A DNA stretch of 64,000 nt from Lysinibacillus sp. PLM2 (GTDB lineage: Bacteria; Bacillota; Bacilli; Bacillales_A; Planococcaceae), in assembly GCA_023168345.1 (NCBI GenBank), contig AP025689.1:2784001-2848000 (forward strand), given 5' to 3'. Under the pieces are notes generated by a model. It was not told the DNA's origin. It did not search any database and saw only the letters and a list, made by a program, of their open reading frames with translations. Made by a program: the position numbers and the translations under genes. Positions 35,729-44,594 of the stretch are shown here, one piece after another (positions within the stretch are counted from its first letter, which is position 1; the number at the start of each line of letters is the position of its first letter).

Positions 35729-37027
35729 CTACATCAAACTAGGCAAGAAAAGTATTATATCTGGGAAAAATAGGAAAATTAGTAGTATCACAAAATCAGC
35801 TATGATAAATGGAATTGAACCTTTTAATATTTCAGAGTATTTACTTCCTTTTACAGCACCTTGTATCATAAAAATACTTAATCCAAAAGGTGGTGTTACA
35901 AGTGAAATTTCAGCTAAAAATACAACGATGACACCAAACCAAACCGGATCAAATCCTAAATCGATTACAGCCGGTAAAATAATGGGAATTGTTAGGAACA
36001 TAGCAGATAACATATCAATAAACATTCCTAGGAAAATATACAAAAGACAAATCCCGAACATAATTATCATTGGTGGTACATCAAGGCCAGTTAAAAATGT
36101 AGATACCGCATTTGGTATTTGTGAAATTCCTAAAAAATATCCAAATAAGAATGAAGATACAACAATTAAAAAGACAGTTGCAGTAGTTTTTATTGACTCT
36201 AAAACTGACCTTTTAAATCCATCAAAAGTTAGCTTTTTAGAGAATATTGTAATGATTAAAGCTAATAGAGCACCAATTGCTCCTGCTTCAGTTGGTGTAA
36301 AATAGCCTAAATACAAACCAACCATTATAGCTCCAATAAGAAGCGCAATACCCCAAATTCCTTTTAAGGAATTTACCTTTTCCTTTAATGTATACCTCTC
36401 ACTTTTCACAGCCCATCTAGGGTTTCTTTTTAATAGGATGAAAACCGTGACAATATATCCGAACGCTATAATAACTCCAGGAACAATTCCAGCGATTAAT
36501 AGCTTACCTACAGACTGCTCCGCTAATATGGCATAAATAATCATTAGCATGCTAGGTGGAATCATTTGAGCTAACGGTCCAGCCGAAGCTACGATACCAT
36601 AGGCTAGCCTTCTATTTACACCTAGCCGTTCCATCTCAGGTATAGTAATTTTAGCCAATGTTGCGGTAGAGGCAGGGCCTGATCCATTCGCCGCCCCAAA
36701 AGCAGCCCCACCTATAATCGTTGCGTAACATATACCTCCATGCACTCTGTCAAACCATTTATTTATCGAAGAAAACATGTCTGTTGCCAACTGCCCATAG
36801 TATACAAAATAGCCCATCAATATAAATAGCGGAATAACTGTAAAAGTATAGTTTGCAACGGTTGAAAACGGGACCATACCCATTAACTTTAAAGTAGGCT
36901 CAATACCACTAATTAACCAGTAACCAATAAATCCCACTGCCCCCATTGCGATTGCAACAGGCACTCGTAACATTAGTAACGCAACGACTATGGCAATTCC
37001 AATAAAACCAATTGTTAACGTGCTCAA
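35729..37027 (-). CDS. dctM: TRAP transporter large permease (second system)
   Basis: 432 residues with about 12 membrane spans. DctM signatures include GAANGSGPASTATLAKITIPEM, IPPSMLMIIYAILAEQ and VTPPFGLSIFMIQG. Start is a TTG at 37027 with GGGGGG upstream. Last gene of the second TRAP cluster; only AT-rich DNA lies between it and the leuS promoter, with no clear terminator. Imports the acid processed by the cyclase and FAH-family enzymes encoded upstream. Confidence 0.92.
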   Translation of the reverse strand: MSTLTIGFIGIAIVVALLMLRVPVAIAMGAVGFIGYWLISGIEPTLKLMGMVPFSTVANYTFTVIPLFILMGYFVYYGQLATDMFSSINKWFDRVHGGICYATIIGGAAFGAANGSGPASTATLAKITIPEMERLGVNRRLAYGIVASAGPLAQMIPPSMLMIIYAILAEQSVGKLLIAGIVPGVIIAFGYIVTVFILLKRNPRWAVKSERYTLKEKVNSLKGIWGIALLIGAIMVGLYLGYFTPTEAGAIGALLALIITIFSKKLTFDGFKRSVLESIKTTATVFLIVVSSFLFGYFLGISQIPNAVSTFLTGLDVPPMIIMFGICLLYIFLGMFIDMLSAMFLTIPIILPAVIDLGFDPVWFGVIVVFLAEISLVTPPFGLSIFMIQGAVKGSKYSEILKGSIPFIIADFVILLIFLFFPDIILFLPSLM

Positions 37028-37054
37028 AAATTTCCCCCCTCGATTTCGAGGAAC

Positions 37055-37567
37055 TTAATTAGAACTCTCTGTTTCTATATTCTTGCTTTTATCGAAAATT
37101 AAAGTTATTAGATCTACTAAAAATCTTAAACAAAGTACTGTCATTGCTAGAAATACAATTAAACGACCTGGCCAAAATGGAATAGAAATTAGCCCCATTG
37201 CTGTTTCACCTGTTTGAAAGGATTCAATGAATTTCCAAAAGCCTTGATATGCAAAAATAGAAGTTAAACCTATTCCTAATAAGTAAATAATTATGTCAGT
37301 TATTTTTATTACTATTTTCGGTAAACGATCATTGAATATATCAACACTAATATGCTCTTTATCTGCTTGCACCAAGGAGATTCCCAATAAAGTAACCCCA
37401 ACCATTAATTGACCAGCTATTTCAAAAATACCCGGGATACTAAAATTCACAAACTTTCGTAATAACGATTCCATACTAATCACTATCATTAGCGCGATTA
37501 ATAAAGTGCCACCCAAATACATTAACCAAAGTTCAAGCTGCTTCTGGAATTTGAGAAATGTATTCAT
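37055..37567 (-). CDS. dctQ: TRAP transporter small permease (second system)
   Basis: 170 residues, four hydrophobic segments. SMESLLRKFVNFSIPGIFEIAGQLMVGV is the family-like segment linking spans 1 and 2, followed by the polar QADKEHISVDIF turn typical of DctQ. GAGGAGG before ATG. Scaffold between the binding protein and DctM. Confidence 0.88.
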   Translation of the reverse strand: MNTFLKFQKQLELWLMYLGGTLLIALMIVISMESLLRKFVNFSIPGIFEIAGQLMVGVTLLGISLVQADKEHISVDIFNDRLPKIVIKITDIIIYLLGIGLTSIFAYQGFWKFIESFQTGETAMGLISIPFWPGRLIVFLAMTVLCLRFLVDLITLIFDKSKNIETESSN

Positions 37568-37581
37568 TTATTTTTACCTCC

Positions 37582-38694
37582 TCAACTTTGACCTCCATTA
37601 GCTTGGAATTCTTGATCATATTGTTCAATCAGTTCTCTAAATCGATCTAGTATTTCTTGAGCTGGTTTATCAGAACGTTCTTCTACCCATTTTTCCCACA
37701 CATTTTCTTCTGCAATTCTTTGTAATTCCGCTAAATCTTCATCAGAAACCTCATTAATTTTCACACCAGCATCTAAATATTTTTGTTTCGCTTCTGCTTC
37801 CCCTTCCGTCTGATAAATACGATGGAAATCCACTGCATTTTCAATGGCTGCTTCTTTAAACACTTGCTTTAAGTCATCAGGAAGTTGGTTATATTTATCT
37901 GTGTTCATTCCAAAAAGACCACCCTGACTTCCAATCGGTAATTCCCAAACACTACCTGCGATTTCATGGATTCCATATGTTGATGAAGAAGTATAACCTA
38001 ATAATCCTCCATCAACCGCACCACGCTCCATTGCCTCAAAGCTTTCAGGCATTGTGACACCGACTGATACAGCGCCAAATGCTTCTGCTAATAGTGCCTG
38101 TGAGCCAGAAGCAATTACTTTTAAATTGTTTAAATCGTCAAAACTACCTACATCTGTTTTTGAAATGATGTGATAAGATGGCAGTGCCCAACCGCCCAGA
38201 ATGGAAATATTTCTATCTTCAAATTCCGATCGTAATTCTGGGAACTCTTCGTATAAATCCATTAACGCACGTGTTCCAGTCCATTGATCTTTCCATAGGG
38301 CAGGTAATGATTCGATTGTACCTAGTGGGTTTGCAGCAGGTGTATAACTAGGAACAACTGCTGCCACATCCGTAATTCCGGCACTAACAGCATCAGCTAC
38401 ATCTGCTGGTTTTACTAACGCATCTCCATAATATCGTTCAAATATAATGCGTCCATTCGACTTTTCCTCTACAGAGTCTAAAAATGCATCAAAGCCTTTT
38501 GATAATGAGGCTGTTTTAGGTGATTGAATCGTTGATTTAAGTACAAATGTCTGTTCTGAACCATTTGTACTCGCTTCACTTGTCGTTCCTTCATTCGTTT
38601 CAGAAGAATTATTAGTTGATGTTTGACTATTCCCACAAGCAGCCAAAACAATAATAGACAAAGCTGTCAATAAAGCCATAAACCATTTTTTCAA
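37582..38694 (-). CDS. dctP: TRAP transporter substrate-binding lipoprotein (second system)
   Basis: About 370 residues. TTG 38694 is chosen as start: it gives MKKWFMALLTALSIIVLAAC, a clean lipoprotein signal with lipobox LAAC, and AAAGGGGAT lies 8 bases upstream; the ATG at 38712 would overlap the previous gene. DctP-type fold. At the position of the ligand-clamping arginine (LKIR in the first system), this protein reads NLKVIASGSQ, with no arginine, so its ligand or binding mode may differ from common C4-dicarboxylate or sugar-acid types. Confidence 0.88.
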   Translation of the reverse strand: MKKWFMALLTALSIIVLAACGNSQTSTNNSSETNEGTTSEASTNGSEQTFVLKSTIQSPKTASLSKGFDAFLDSVEEKSNGRIIFERYYGDALVKPADVADAVSAGITDVAAVVPSYTPAANPLGTIESLPALWKDQWTGTRALMDLYEEFPELRSEFEDRNISILGGWALPSYHIISKTDVGSFDDLNNLKVIASGSQALLAEAFGAVSVGVTMPESFEAMERGAVDGGLLGYTSSSTYGIHEIAGSVWELPIGSQGGLFGMNTDKYNQLPDDLKQVFKEAAIENAVDFHRIYQTEGEAEAKQKYLDAGVKINEVSDEDLAELQRIAEENVWEKWVEERSDKPAQEILDRFRELIEQYDQEFQANGGQS

Positions 38695-38698
38695 ACAC

Positions 38699-39727
38699 CT
38701 ATCCCCTTTCATTTACACGGATTTGATTTCTTAAAACCCCAAGACCTTCAACCTCTAATTCAATAATGTCTCCATCATTTAAAAACTTCCCTAACTCTAA
38801 TCCACACCCTCTACCTACTGTTCCTGAGCCTAAAATATCTCCGGGAACTAATGGCTCTGATTGTGAAACATATTCGATAATGTCTTCAAAAGTACGATAC
38901 ATTGTAGATGTACTTCCTTGACTCCAAACTTCTCCATTTACCCGGGCAGTCATTGAAAGATTGTAAACGTTTTCAATTTCATCAACTGTTACTAAGTATG
39001 GTCCCATTGCAGTACAGAAATCTTTTCCCTTCGCAGGACCTAAACGACCTTCCATTTCACTTAGCTGAGTATCTCGCGCAGTAAAATCGTTATAAATTAA
39101 AAATCCTGCAATATAATTCGATGCCTCACTAGCTGTTACATTTTCAGCTCTTTTTCCAATGACACAAGCAAACTCTAATTCGTAATCCCTAACCTTTGAA
39201 TATGCTGGCCATACACATTCTTCTTCTGTACCAATTATTGTTGATGCTACCGTTTTATAATAGATTGGTCTTTCATACCAAACCTTCGGAACAGTCCCAC
39301 CTAATGATACCGTCCCGTTTTTTGAATCATCCACTGAAATCGATGCATTTAATGAATTACGAAAATGTTCTTCAAAGGATAAAAAATCACGTATTGTAGG
39401 AGGATTTTTAATTGGGGCATGTATTTTTATTTCGTCTTTACTGTAAATAATCTTTTCATAATCGTTAGTTGGTAAAGCTTCTTTTGAAAACTCAACAGCT
39501 TTTTTTGCAGCTTCCATTGAATATGTGCCGCCTTCTAAAAATTTTGTCATGTCACTTGGTAGTAAGATATTAGCGATATCAAACACTCTATTTTGATCTA
39601 CATCTGTGTATTGTCGTAAATAGCTTCTATAACTTGCTGCTAAGTCTACAATTTGATCATCTACTAATGCCCCTAGTCTTTCAAAAAATGGATAACTATT
39701 CTTCACTGAAAACGAACATAATTTCAA
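38699..39727 (-). CDS. Fumarylacetoacetate hydrolase-family enzyme
   Basis: 342 residues from TTG 39727, which has AGGGGG 7 bases upstream; a longer frame to 39772 would overlap the cyclase gene. N-terminal FAH cap-like region followed by the metal-binding fold: FEEHFRNS, DYELEFACVIG (acidic metal ligands), FTARDTQ and GSGTVGRGCGLELG, resembling the larger FAA-hydrolase/2-hydroxyhepta-diene-dioate isomerase group. Probably hydrolyses, decarboxylates or hydrates a 2-keto or 1,3-diketo acid. Distinct from the KdaD-like FAH protein of the first island. Confidence 0.85.
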   Translation of the reverse strand: MKLCSFSVKNSYPFFERLGALVDDQIVDLAASYRSYLRQYTDVDQNRVFDIANILLPSDMTKFLEGGTYSMEAAKKAVEFSKEALPTNDYEKIIYSKDEIKIHAPIKNPPTIRDFLSFEEHFRNSLNASISVDDSKNGTVSLGGTVPKVWYERPIYYKTVASTIIGTEEECVWPAYSKVRDYELEFACVIGKRAENVTASEASNYIAGFLIYNDFTARDTQLSEMEGRLGPAKGKDFCTAMGPYLVTVDEIENVYNLSMTARVNGEVWSQGSTSTMYRTFEDIIEYVSQSEPLVPGDILGSGTVGRGCGLELGKFLNDGDIIELEVEGLGVLRNQIRVNERG

Positions 39728-39738
39728 TACTTTTCCCC

Positions 39739-40518
39739 CTAATCTTCTATAATCGCTACTGGACGAACCCAACCTGCACTCGCTTTAAAAATAGAAATCG
39801 GAATACATACAACTTTAAAACCGAATGGTGGTAACTTATCAAGATTTGCCATTTTTTCAATTTGACAATACTCTTTATACATGCCAACTCGGTGTGCTTC
39901 CCAAATGACACTAGGATCTTTCGTTTCTTTAAATTTTTCAGCAATCATTGCAAAGGGAATATCAAATCCCATCGCATCTGTCCCAATAATCTTAATCCCT
40001 TTATCGATTAAATAATGGGTTGCTTCTGCACTCATCCCTGGAAATTCTGAATAATATTCAGCAGTTCCTAACTTTTTATCTGCATCAAATCGAAGAAAAA
40101 CAATATCACCTTCTTTTAACTCATAATTTACTTTCTCTAAATAATTGTCGATATCCTCGATGCTCACCGTTTGACCTGGCTTCATATACGTAAAATCAAA
40201 TACAAAACCATCACCAAAAAACCACTCTAATGGTAGTTCATCAATTGTACGAGCAGGCTTACCATCAGTTGTTGGGTAATAATGATAAGGTGCATCAAGA
40301 TGTGTACCTGAATGAGTTGTTAAAGAGACAGATTCCGACGCCCATCCATAACCGTTTGGTAAATCCTTTTCTTCACAGCCTAGAACTTTCGTTATTTGTG
40401 GAACGGACTTCAAATGGTCTTGATATTCAATTTCAGCAGTTAACACTTTATTTATCGGATCTTTTAACTCCTCTGGATTTGGATTTTTCAACGTAACGGA
40501 TAAATCTATAATTCTCAT
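39739..40518 (-). CDS. Cyclase/kynurenine-formamidase-family metal hydrolase
   Basis: 259 residues. The family motif HSGTHLDAPYHYYP (about residues 69-82) supplies metal ligands, and TTHSGTH, FLRFDADKK and DAMGFDIPFA fit the cyclase (PF04199-type) fold. Such enzymes hydrolyse formamides, lactams or lactone-like rings. First enzyme gene after the TrmB-type regulator and just before the FAH-family gene, suggesting sequential ring opening then C-C or C-O chemistry on an imported acid. Confidence 0.87.
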   Translation of the reverse strand: MRIIDLSVTLKNPNPEELKDPINKVLTAEIEYQDHLKSVPQITKVLGCEEKDLPNGYGWASESVSLTTHSGTHLDAPYHYYPTTDGKPARTIDELPLEWFFGDGFVFDFTYMKPGQTVSIEDIDNYLEKVNYELKEGDIVFLRFDADKKLGTAEYYSEFPGMSAEATHYLIDKGIKIIGTDAMGFDIPFAMIAEKFKETKDPSVIWEAHRVGMYKEYCQIEKMANLDKLPPFGFKVVCIPISIFKASAGWVRPVAIIED

Positions 40519-40536
40519 TTTAAATTCCCCCTCTTT

Positions 40537-41352
40537 TCATATATCTAATAATTTCTTCAAATCTTTTCCATACTTTTTAGTTGTTTCTTCATTTAAGTCA
40601 TCTATTAGTCTATTTATATAAATGTCGTGTCTTATGTAATTTAATGTAGTATGGACGACAGCTAGATTACTTGTAAACACTGCATAAGTGTTTGTTTGGT
40701 CAAATTGGCAATTCCCTACTTTCTCCTCATCAACTACGATATTAAATTCTCTTTTATGTCTTTCCCGCACAATGTCCAGTTCAAAATGAATCGTATTTTT
40801 CCACTCAAACAAACTTGATGGCTCATCAAACATTAACGATACGATCTTTACATTTCGTTCATATGCATCTTTTAAGTCTTCGTATAAGATTGAAACAATT
40901 TCATTCCAACCACATAAATAAATGGAGGTTTTACTCTTTTGAATAAATTTTTTTATTGTATCGATTGCGATTTCATAATCCGTAATTTGATAAAGTTCCT
41001 TCACGACTAAATTATTGATTGGATGATTTTGAACATTTTTTAATTCTGTTTTTAGTAACGTTAAATTCTCTAAAAAGTCCGTAGAATATCTATCAATTAT
41101 TTTCCGGTAAGGGACAGGTGTGTACATGACTCTTGTATTACTCTTCCCTTCTCCATAAACAATCGATATAAACTCCTTTTCAACCATTTTCTTTAAGCAG
41201 CTATAAACCTTCGCACCAGGTACCCCCGATAAATTAGCAATCATATTCCCATTTAATGGACTTTGTTTTAAAAGTGCTAGATAAATTCTAGATTCATATT
41301 CAGTAAAATCTAATTTCCTTAAGGCGTTAATAATCGTTTCGTATGTTTCAAT
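40537..41352 (-). CDS. TrmB-family transcriptional regulator with apparent ATT start
   Basis: 271 residues if started at ATT 41352. The TrmB-type winged helix needs residues upstream of the first ATG (41244): the frame there reads LRKLDFTEYESRIYLALL before the in-frame MIANLSGVPGAKVYSCLKKM. The only well-placed start is ATT, 8 bases after AGGGGGG; no ATG, GTG or TTG is in frame between. The C-terminal half (IYLCGWNEIVSILYEDLK) resembles TrmB effector domains. Probably controls the TRAP/cyclase/FAH cluster it heads. Alternative: a sequencing frameshift. Confidence 0.75.
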   Translation of the reverse strand: METYETIINALRKLDFTEYESRIYLALLKQSPLNGNMIANLSGVPGAKVYSCLKKMVEKEFISIVYGEGKSNTRVMYTPVPYRKIIDRYSTDFLENLTLLKTELKNVQNHPINNLVVKELYQITDYEIAIDTIKKFIQKSKTSIYLCGWNEIVSILYEDLKDAYERNVKIVSLMFDEPSSLFEWKNTIHFELDIVRERHKREFNIVVDEEKVGNCQFDQTNTYAVFTSNLAVVHTTLNYIRHDIYINRLIDDLNEETTKKYGKDLKKLLDI

Positions 41353-41383
41353 TTTTAAATCCCCCCTTTTTAAAGCCAGTGTA

Positions 41384-41397
41384 TGAAAGCACTTTCA
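41384..41397. promoter_or_regulatory. cre-like site upstream of the second TRAP cluster
   Basis: TGAAAGCACTTTCA matches the CcpA cre consensus TGWAANCGNTNWCA except for A instead of G in the central CG, and is part of a perfect 16-base palindrome (41383-41398). It lies 32 bases before the regulator start, downstream of a possible TTTACA -35, well placed for catabolite repression. It could alternatively be the TrmB-type operator. Confidence 0.55.
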
Positions 41398-41484
41398 TTC
41401 TTATGTCACTACCCAGGTTGTAAAATGGAAAAATTACCGTTTTAAGTTCTTGATTACATTTGGAAACCTTTTTTCTTATAAAAA

Positions 41485-41527
41485 AACAAAAGCGTTGCAC
41501 AAACCGATGTTTGTGCAACGCTTTAAA
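41485..41527. terminator. Bidirectional terminator after the MFS gene
   Basis: Sixteen-pair stem AAAGCGTTGCACAAAC / GTTTGTGCAACGCTTT with a CGAT loop (41488-41524), flanked by A-rich and T-containing tails. It insulates the second TRAP cluster from the MFS gene. Confidence 0.92.
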
Positions 41528-41567
41528 AATTGTATAAAATTAGCTGAATTATTAAAAATGCTTGGTA

Positions 41568-42746
41568 CTATTTTAAAGGGCGATCGTAAAGTAAACATGG
41601 AATAATAGCTAAAATAAAGATTAAACAAAGTACCCATAGTAATATTTCCATATTAAATTGATCGACCATAATCCCCCCAAAAAACGGACCAATCATACGA
41701 CCAATAGAACCTGCGCTTGTAACAATCCCCTGATACATTCCCTCTAGACCTTTTGGTGACAGTCGACTTGCAATCGCTGGAATCGCTGGCCAAACTAATA
41801 TTTCACCTAATGTGATAATGACCATAGCTACTGCAAATATCGTGAAACTTTCTGCAAATTGAATGACAACAAATGAAAGCATCATTACAATAACACCAAC
41901 AACTAATTGCATTTTAATTTTATGTTCATAACGATTTAAGATAGGGCTAACCAATGGTTGAATCGTTATAATTAATAGGCCATTAATCGTCCATAATAAA
42001 CCATATTCTTGTAAACTAATTCCCAATCCTTGCATATGAGAAGACATTGTTGATGCCCATTGTGAATAGGCAATTGTTGCTAATAAAAAGACAGAGGATA
42101 CAATGAGCAATGAATATAATGTTGCTTTATCTTTTCTTTTTTCATTTTCATGATCTGTTACTAAATTATCTTTCTCTTCTTTTTTTCTTGATGAAGTATG
42201 AACCTCTAAATTTCGATATCCGAAAAATGCAATCATAAAAAAGATGATGTACAATGCTAAATTGGACATAAAGATATAGGTAAAACTAAACTGTGCTATC
42301 GGGCCTGCTAATGCCGGACCAATTGCAACACCAACATTTTGAGCAATATACATTGTATTAAAGCCTCTTCTGCCCCCTTCTGGCCAAAGCACCCCAACCA
42401 TCGCAAACATGGATGGAAAGACAATTCCACTACCAAATCCCATAATCGTTAAAAAGATGACATAATGTGGCCAACCATGCCAGAAAGTTAAACCTGTTAA
42501 AGCTAAAGTAGTAATTCCAATCCCTAATATTATGGATTTATAACCACCGATTCGATCAAATAAATATCCCCCTATTAAACTTCCTAATACCCCTGCACCT
42601 GAATTAATCAATAAAATAAAACCAGCAATTGTTAAAGACTGCCCTAAATGATCATGCATGTAAATTGTATTAATAGGCCAAATTAGTGAGCTACCAATAT
42701 TATTTACGAGCATACCAATAACTAAAAGCCAAATACTTTTAGGCAT
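41568..42746 (-). CDS. MFS transporter (DHA1-like efflux family)
   Basis: 392 residues, 12 membrane spans, with a charged cytoplasmic loop in the middle (SSRKKEEKDNLVTDHENEK). The MFS motif A variant GGYLFDRIGGYKSII follows span 2, and QNVGVAIGPALAGPI suggests the drug:proton antiporter type. Start at ATG 42746 with GGAGG 8 bases upstream. Stand-alone gene. Substrate not predictable. Confidence 0.87.
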   Translation of the reverse strand: MPKSIWLLVIGMLVNNIGSSLIWPINTIYMHDHLGQSLTIAGFILLINSGAGVLGSLIGGYLFDRIGGYKSIILGIGITTLALTGLTFWHGWPHYVIFLTIMGFGSGIVFPSMFAMVGVLWPEGGRRGFNTMYIAQNVGVAIGPALAGPIAQFSFTYIFMSNLALYIIFFMIAFFGYRNLEVHTSSRKKEEKDNLVTDHENEKRKDKATLYSLLIVSSVFLLATIAYSQWASTMSSHMQGLGISLQEYGLLWTINGLLIITIQPLVSPILNRYEHKIKMQLVVGVIVMMLSFVVIQFAESFTIFAVAMVIITLGEILVWPAIPAIASRLSPKGLEGMYQGIVTSAGSIGRMIGPFFGGIMVDQFNMEILLWVLCLIFILAIIPCLLYDRPLK

Positions 42747-42959
42747 GTTTTTTCCTCCGTTATCACATCTCGTACTCAATAATCATATTACGCCAAAAAA
42801 TAATAGTATTCTTCTTTATCCAAAAGGACAAGAGAAATTTAAAAAAATATATAAGTTCAATTACTTTTTAGAATAGTTTGTGTGCTAGCCATAACAGGAG
42901 CAGTACCTAGCACCAAGGGAGATCACGTGGTAGAATAGAGAGCTAGAGGAGTGAATGAA

Positions 42960-43916
42960 ATGTCAGAACAAAATTTTCCCTTTCCATCTGATGGAAAGCG
43001 TTATTATACATGGAATCGATATTTACGAGATACATTTGGACATAAAGTATATAAGGTAGCGCTTGATGCTGGATTTGATTGTCCAAATAGAGATGGTACT
43101 GTTGCATTTGGGGGCTGTACTTTCTGTAGTGCTGCAGGTAGTGGAGATTTCGCTGGCGATCGTGTTGATCCAATCCCCGTACAATTCGAAAAGATTAAAT
43201 CAAAAATGCAAGAAAAGTGGAAAGATGGTAAAACGATGGCCTATTTCCAAGCATATACAAATACCCATGCTCCACTTCCCGTTTTAAAGGAAAAATTCGA
43301 GGCAGCGCTAGCTTGTGAAGGTGTAATGGGATTAAGTATTGCGACAAGACCTGATTGTCTACCAGATGATGTGGTGGAATACTTGGCTGAATTGAATGAA
43401 CGAACTTATTTATGGGTTGAGCTTGGTCTTCAAACGGTTCACGAAAAAACAGCAAATTTAATCAACCGCGCACATGATTATGCAACTTATGTAGAAGGTG
43501 TTGAAAAGCTCCGAAAGCACGGTATTCGTGTTTGTACACACATTATAAATGGACTACCATTGGAAGATTACGACATGATGATGGAAACAGCCCGTGAAGT
43601 AGCAAAACTTGATGTTCAAGGGATCAAAATTCACTTACTGCATCTATTAAAAGGTACACCACTTGTAAAGCAATATGAAAAAGGTATGCTTGAATTTCTG
43701 GAAAAGGATCAGTACATTCAACTTGTTGCAGATCAATTAGAAATCATACCACCTGAAATGATTGTTCACCGTATTACAGGTGACGGTCCGATTGATTTAA
43801 TGATTGGACCAATGTGGAGCGTGAATAAATGGGAAGTGCTAAATGGAATAGATGCTGAGCTTGAACGACGTGGAAGCTGGCAAGGAAAACATTATCAAGT
43901 AGAAGTGAAGAAATAA
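42960..43916 (+). CDS. mnmL: Radical SAM enzyme MnmL (YtqA), tRNA wobble uridine modification
   Basis: 318 residues, TIGR01212-type radical SAM protein. The cluster-binding cysteines are in CPNRDGTVAFGGCTFC (an elongated CX-CXXC arrangement). Further marks are IATRPDCLPDDVV, WVELGLQT and HIINGLPLE. ATG 42960 chosen: GAGGAG 7 bases upstream; GTG 42951 overlaps it. B. subtilis YtqA (MnmL) is reported to act before YtqB/MnmM, converting cmnm5s2U to nm5s2U at tRNA position 34. The genes overlap by 1 base (TAATG), supporting a joint job. Confidence 0.88.
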   Translation: MSEQNFPFPSDGKRYYTWNRYLRDTFGHKVYKVALDAGFDCPNRDGTVAFGGCTFCSAAGSGDFAGDRVDPIPVQFEKIKSKMQEKWKDGKTMAYFQAYTNTHAPLPVLKEKFEAALACEGVMGLSIATRPDCLPDDVVEYLAELNERTYLWVELGLQTVHEKTANLINRAHDYATYVEGVEKLRKHGIRVCTHIINGLPLEDYDMMMETAREVAKLDVQGIKIHLLHLLKGTPLVKQYEKGMLEFLEKDQYIQLVADQLEIIPPEMIVHRITGDGPIDLMIGPMWSVNKWEVLNGIDAELERRGSWQGKHYQVEVKK

Positions 43917-44491
43917 TGAAGCTACAAAGAGTACTACAATACGCACAATTCTTACTTTCTGAAGTTATCGAAGAGGGAGACATTGCAGTTGATGCAACAG
44001 CAGGCAATGGGCATGATACATTATTTTTAGCTGAATTAGTTGGAAAAACAGGTCATGTCTACTCCTTTGACATACAACAGGAAGCGATTGAAGCAACGAC
44101 AGCTCGTTTGAAGGAGCATCGTTTAAGTGACCGCTCAACTGTTATTTTAGATGGACATCAACATGTTGGAAATTACGTAAAAGATAAAATAGCTGGAGCA
44201 GTTTTTAACTTAGGATATTTACCTGGAGCGAATCATGACATTATTACAAAGGGTGAAACAACCATCCAAGCGATTGATAGTTTACTATCGTTATTAAAAA
44301 TAGGTGGCATGATTGTACTTGTTGTTTATCACGGACATGAAGGTGGAAAAGAGGAACGTAATGCAGTGATTGAATATGTAAGTGATTTACCACAAAAACA
44401 TGTTCATGTCCTTCGATATGAATTCATTAATCAGAAAAACGATCCACCATTTATTATCGCTTTAGAGAAAGTAAAAGAATTTACAAATTGA
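43916..44491 (+). CDS. mnmM: tRNA 5-aminomethyl-2-thiouridine methyltransferase MnmM (YtqB)
   Basis: 191 residues, class I SAM methyltransferase with motif I VDATAGNGHDTLFLAE, acidic loop YSFDIQQEA and NLGYLPGANH (family-typical). B. subtilis YtqB (MnmM) methylates nm5s2U34 to mnm5s2U34 in tRNA. Starts on the TAATG overlap with mnmL, so translationally coupled. Followed by a strong terminator. Confidence 0.9.
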   Translation: MKLQRVLQYAQFLLSEVIEEGDIAVDATAGNGHDTLFLAELVGKTGHVYSFDIQQEAIEATTARLKEHRLSDRSTVILDGHQHVGNYVKDKIAGAVFNLGYLPGANHDIITKGETTIQAIDSLLSLLKIGGMIVLVVYHGHEGGKEERNAVIEYVSDLPQKHVHVLRYEFINQKNDPPFIIALEKVKEFTN

Positions 44492-44558
44492 ACTTCAGAG
44501 AGTTTCAGGAAGGTACATCTATATCTGTTCGATTCTTAAAGTCGTTCTTCTAAATAAG

Positions 44559-44593
44559 AAAAAAGCATTGCGATACGATCGCAATGCTTTCTT
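44559..44593. terminator. Bidirectional terminator between mnmM and the symporter gene
   Basis: Thirteen-pair stem AAAGCATTGCGAT / ATCGCAATGCTTT around a 3-base loop (44562-44590), with A-rich and T-rich flanks on either side. Confidence 0.93.
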
Positions 44594-44594
44594 T

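Noticed and set aside
35709..36305. Plus-strand reading frame of 198 codons
   Set aside because: Fully opposite the TRAP large permease; low-complexity Ile/Lys/Asn composition and no ribosome site.
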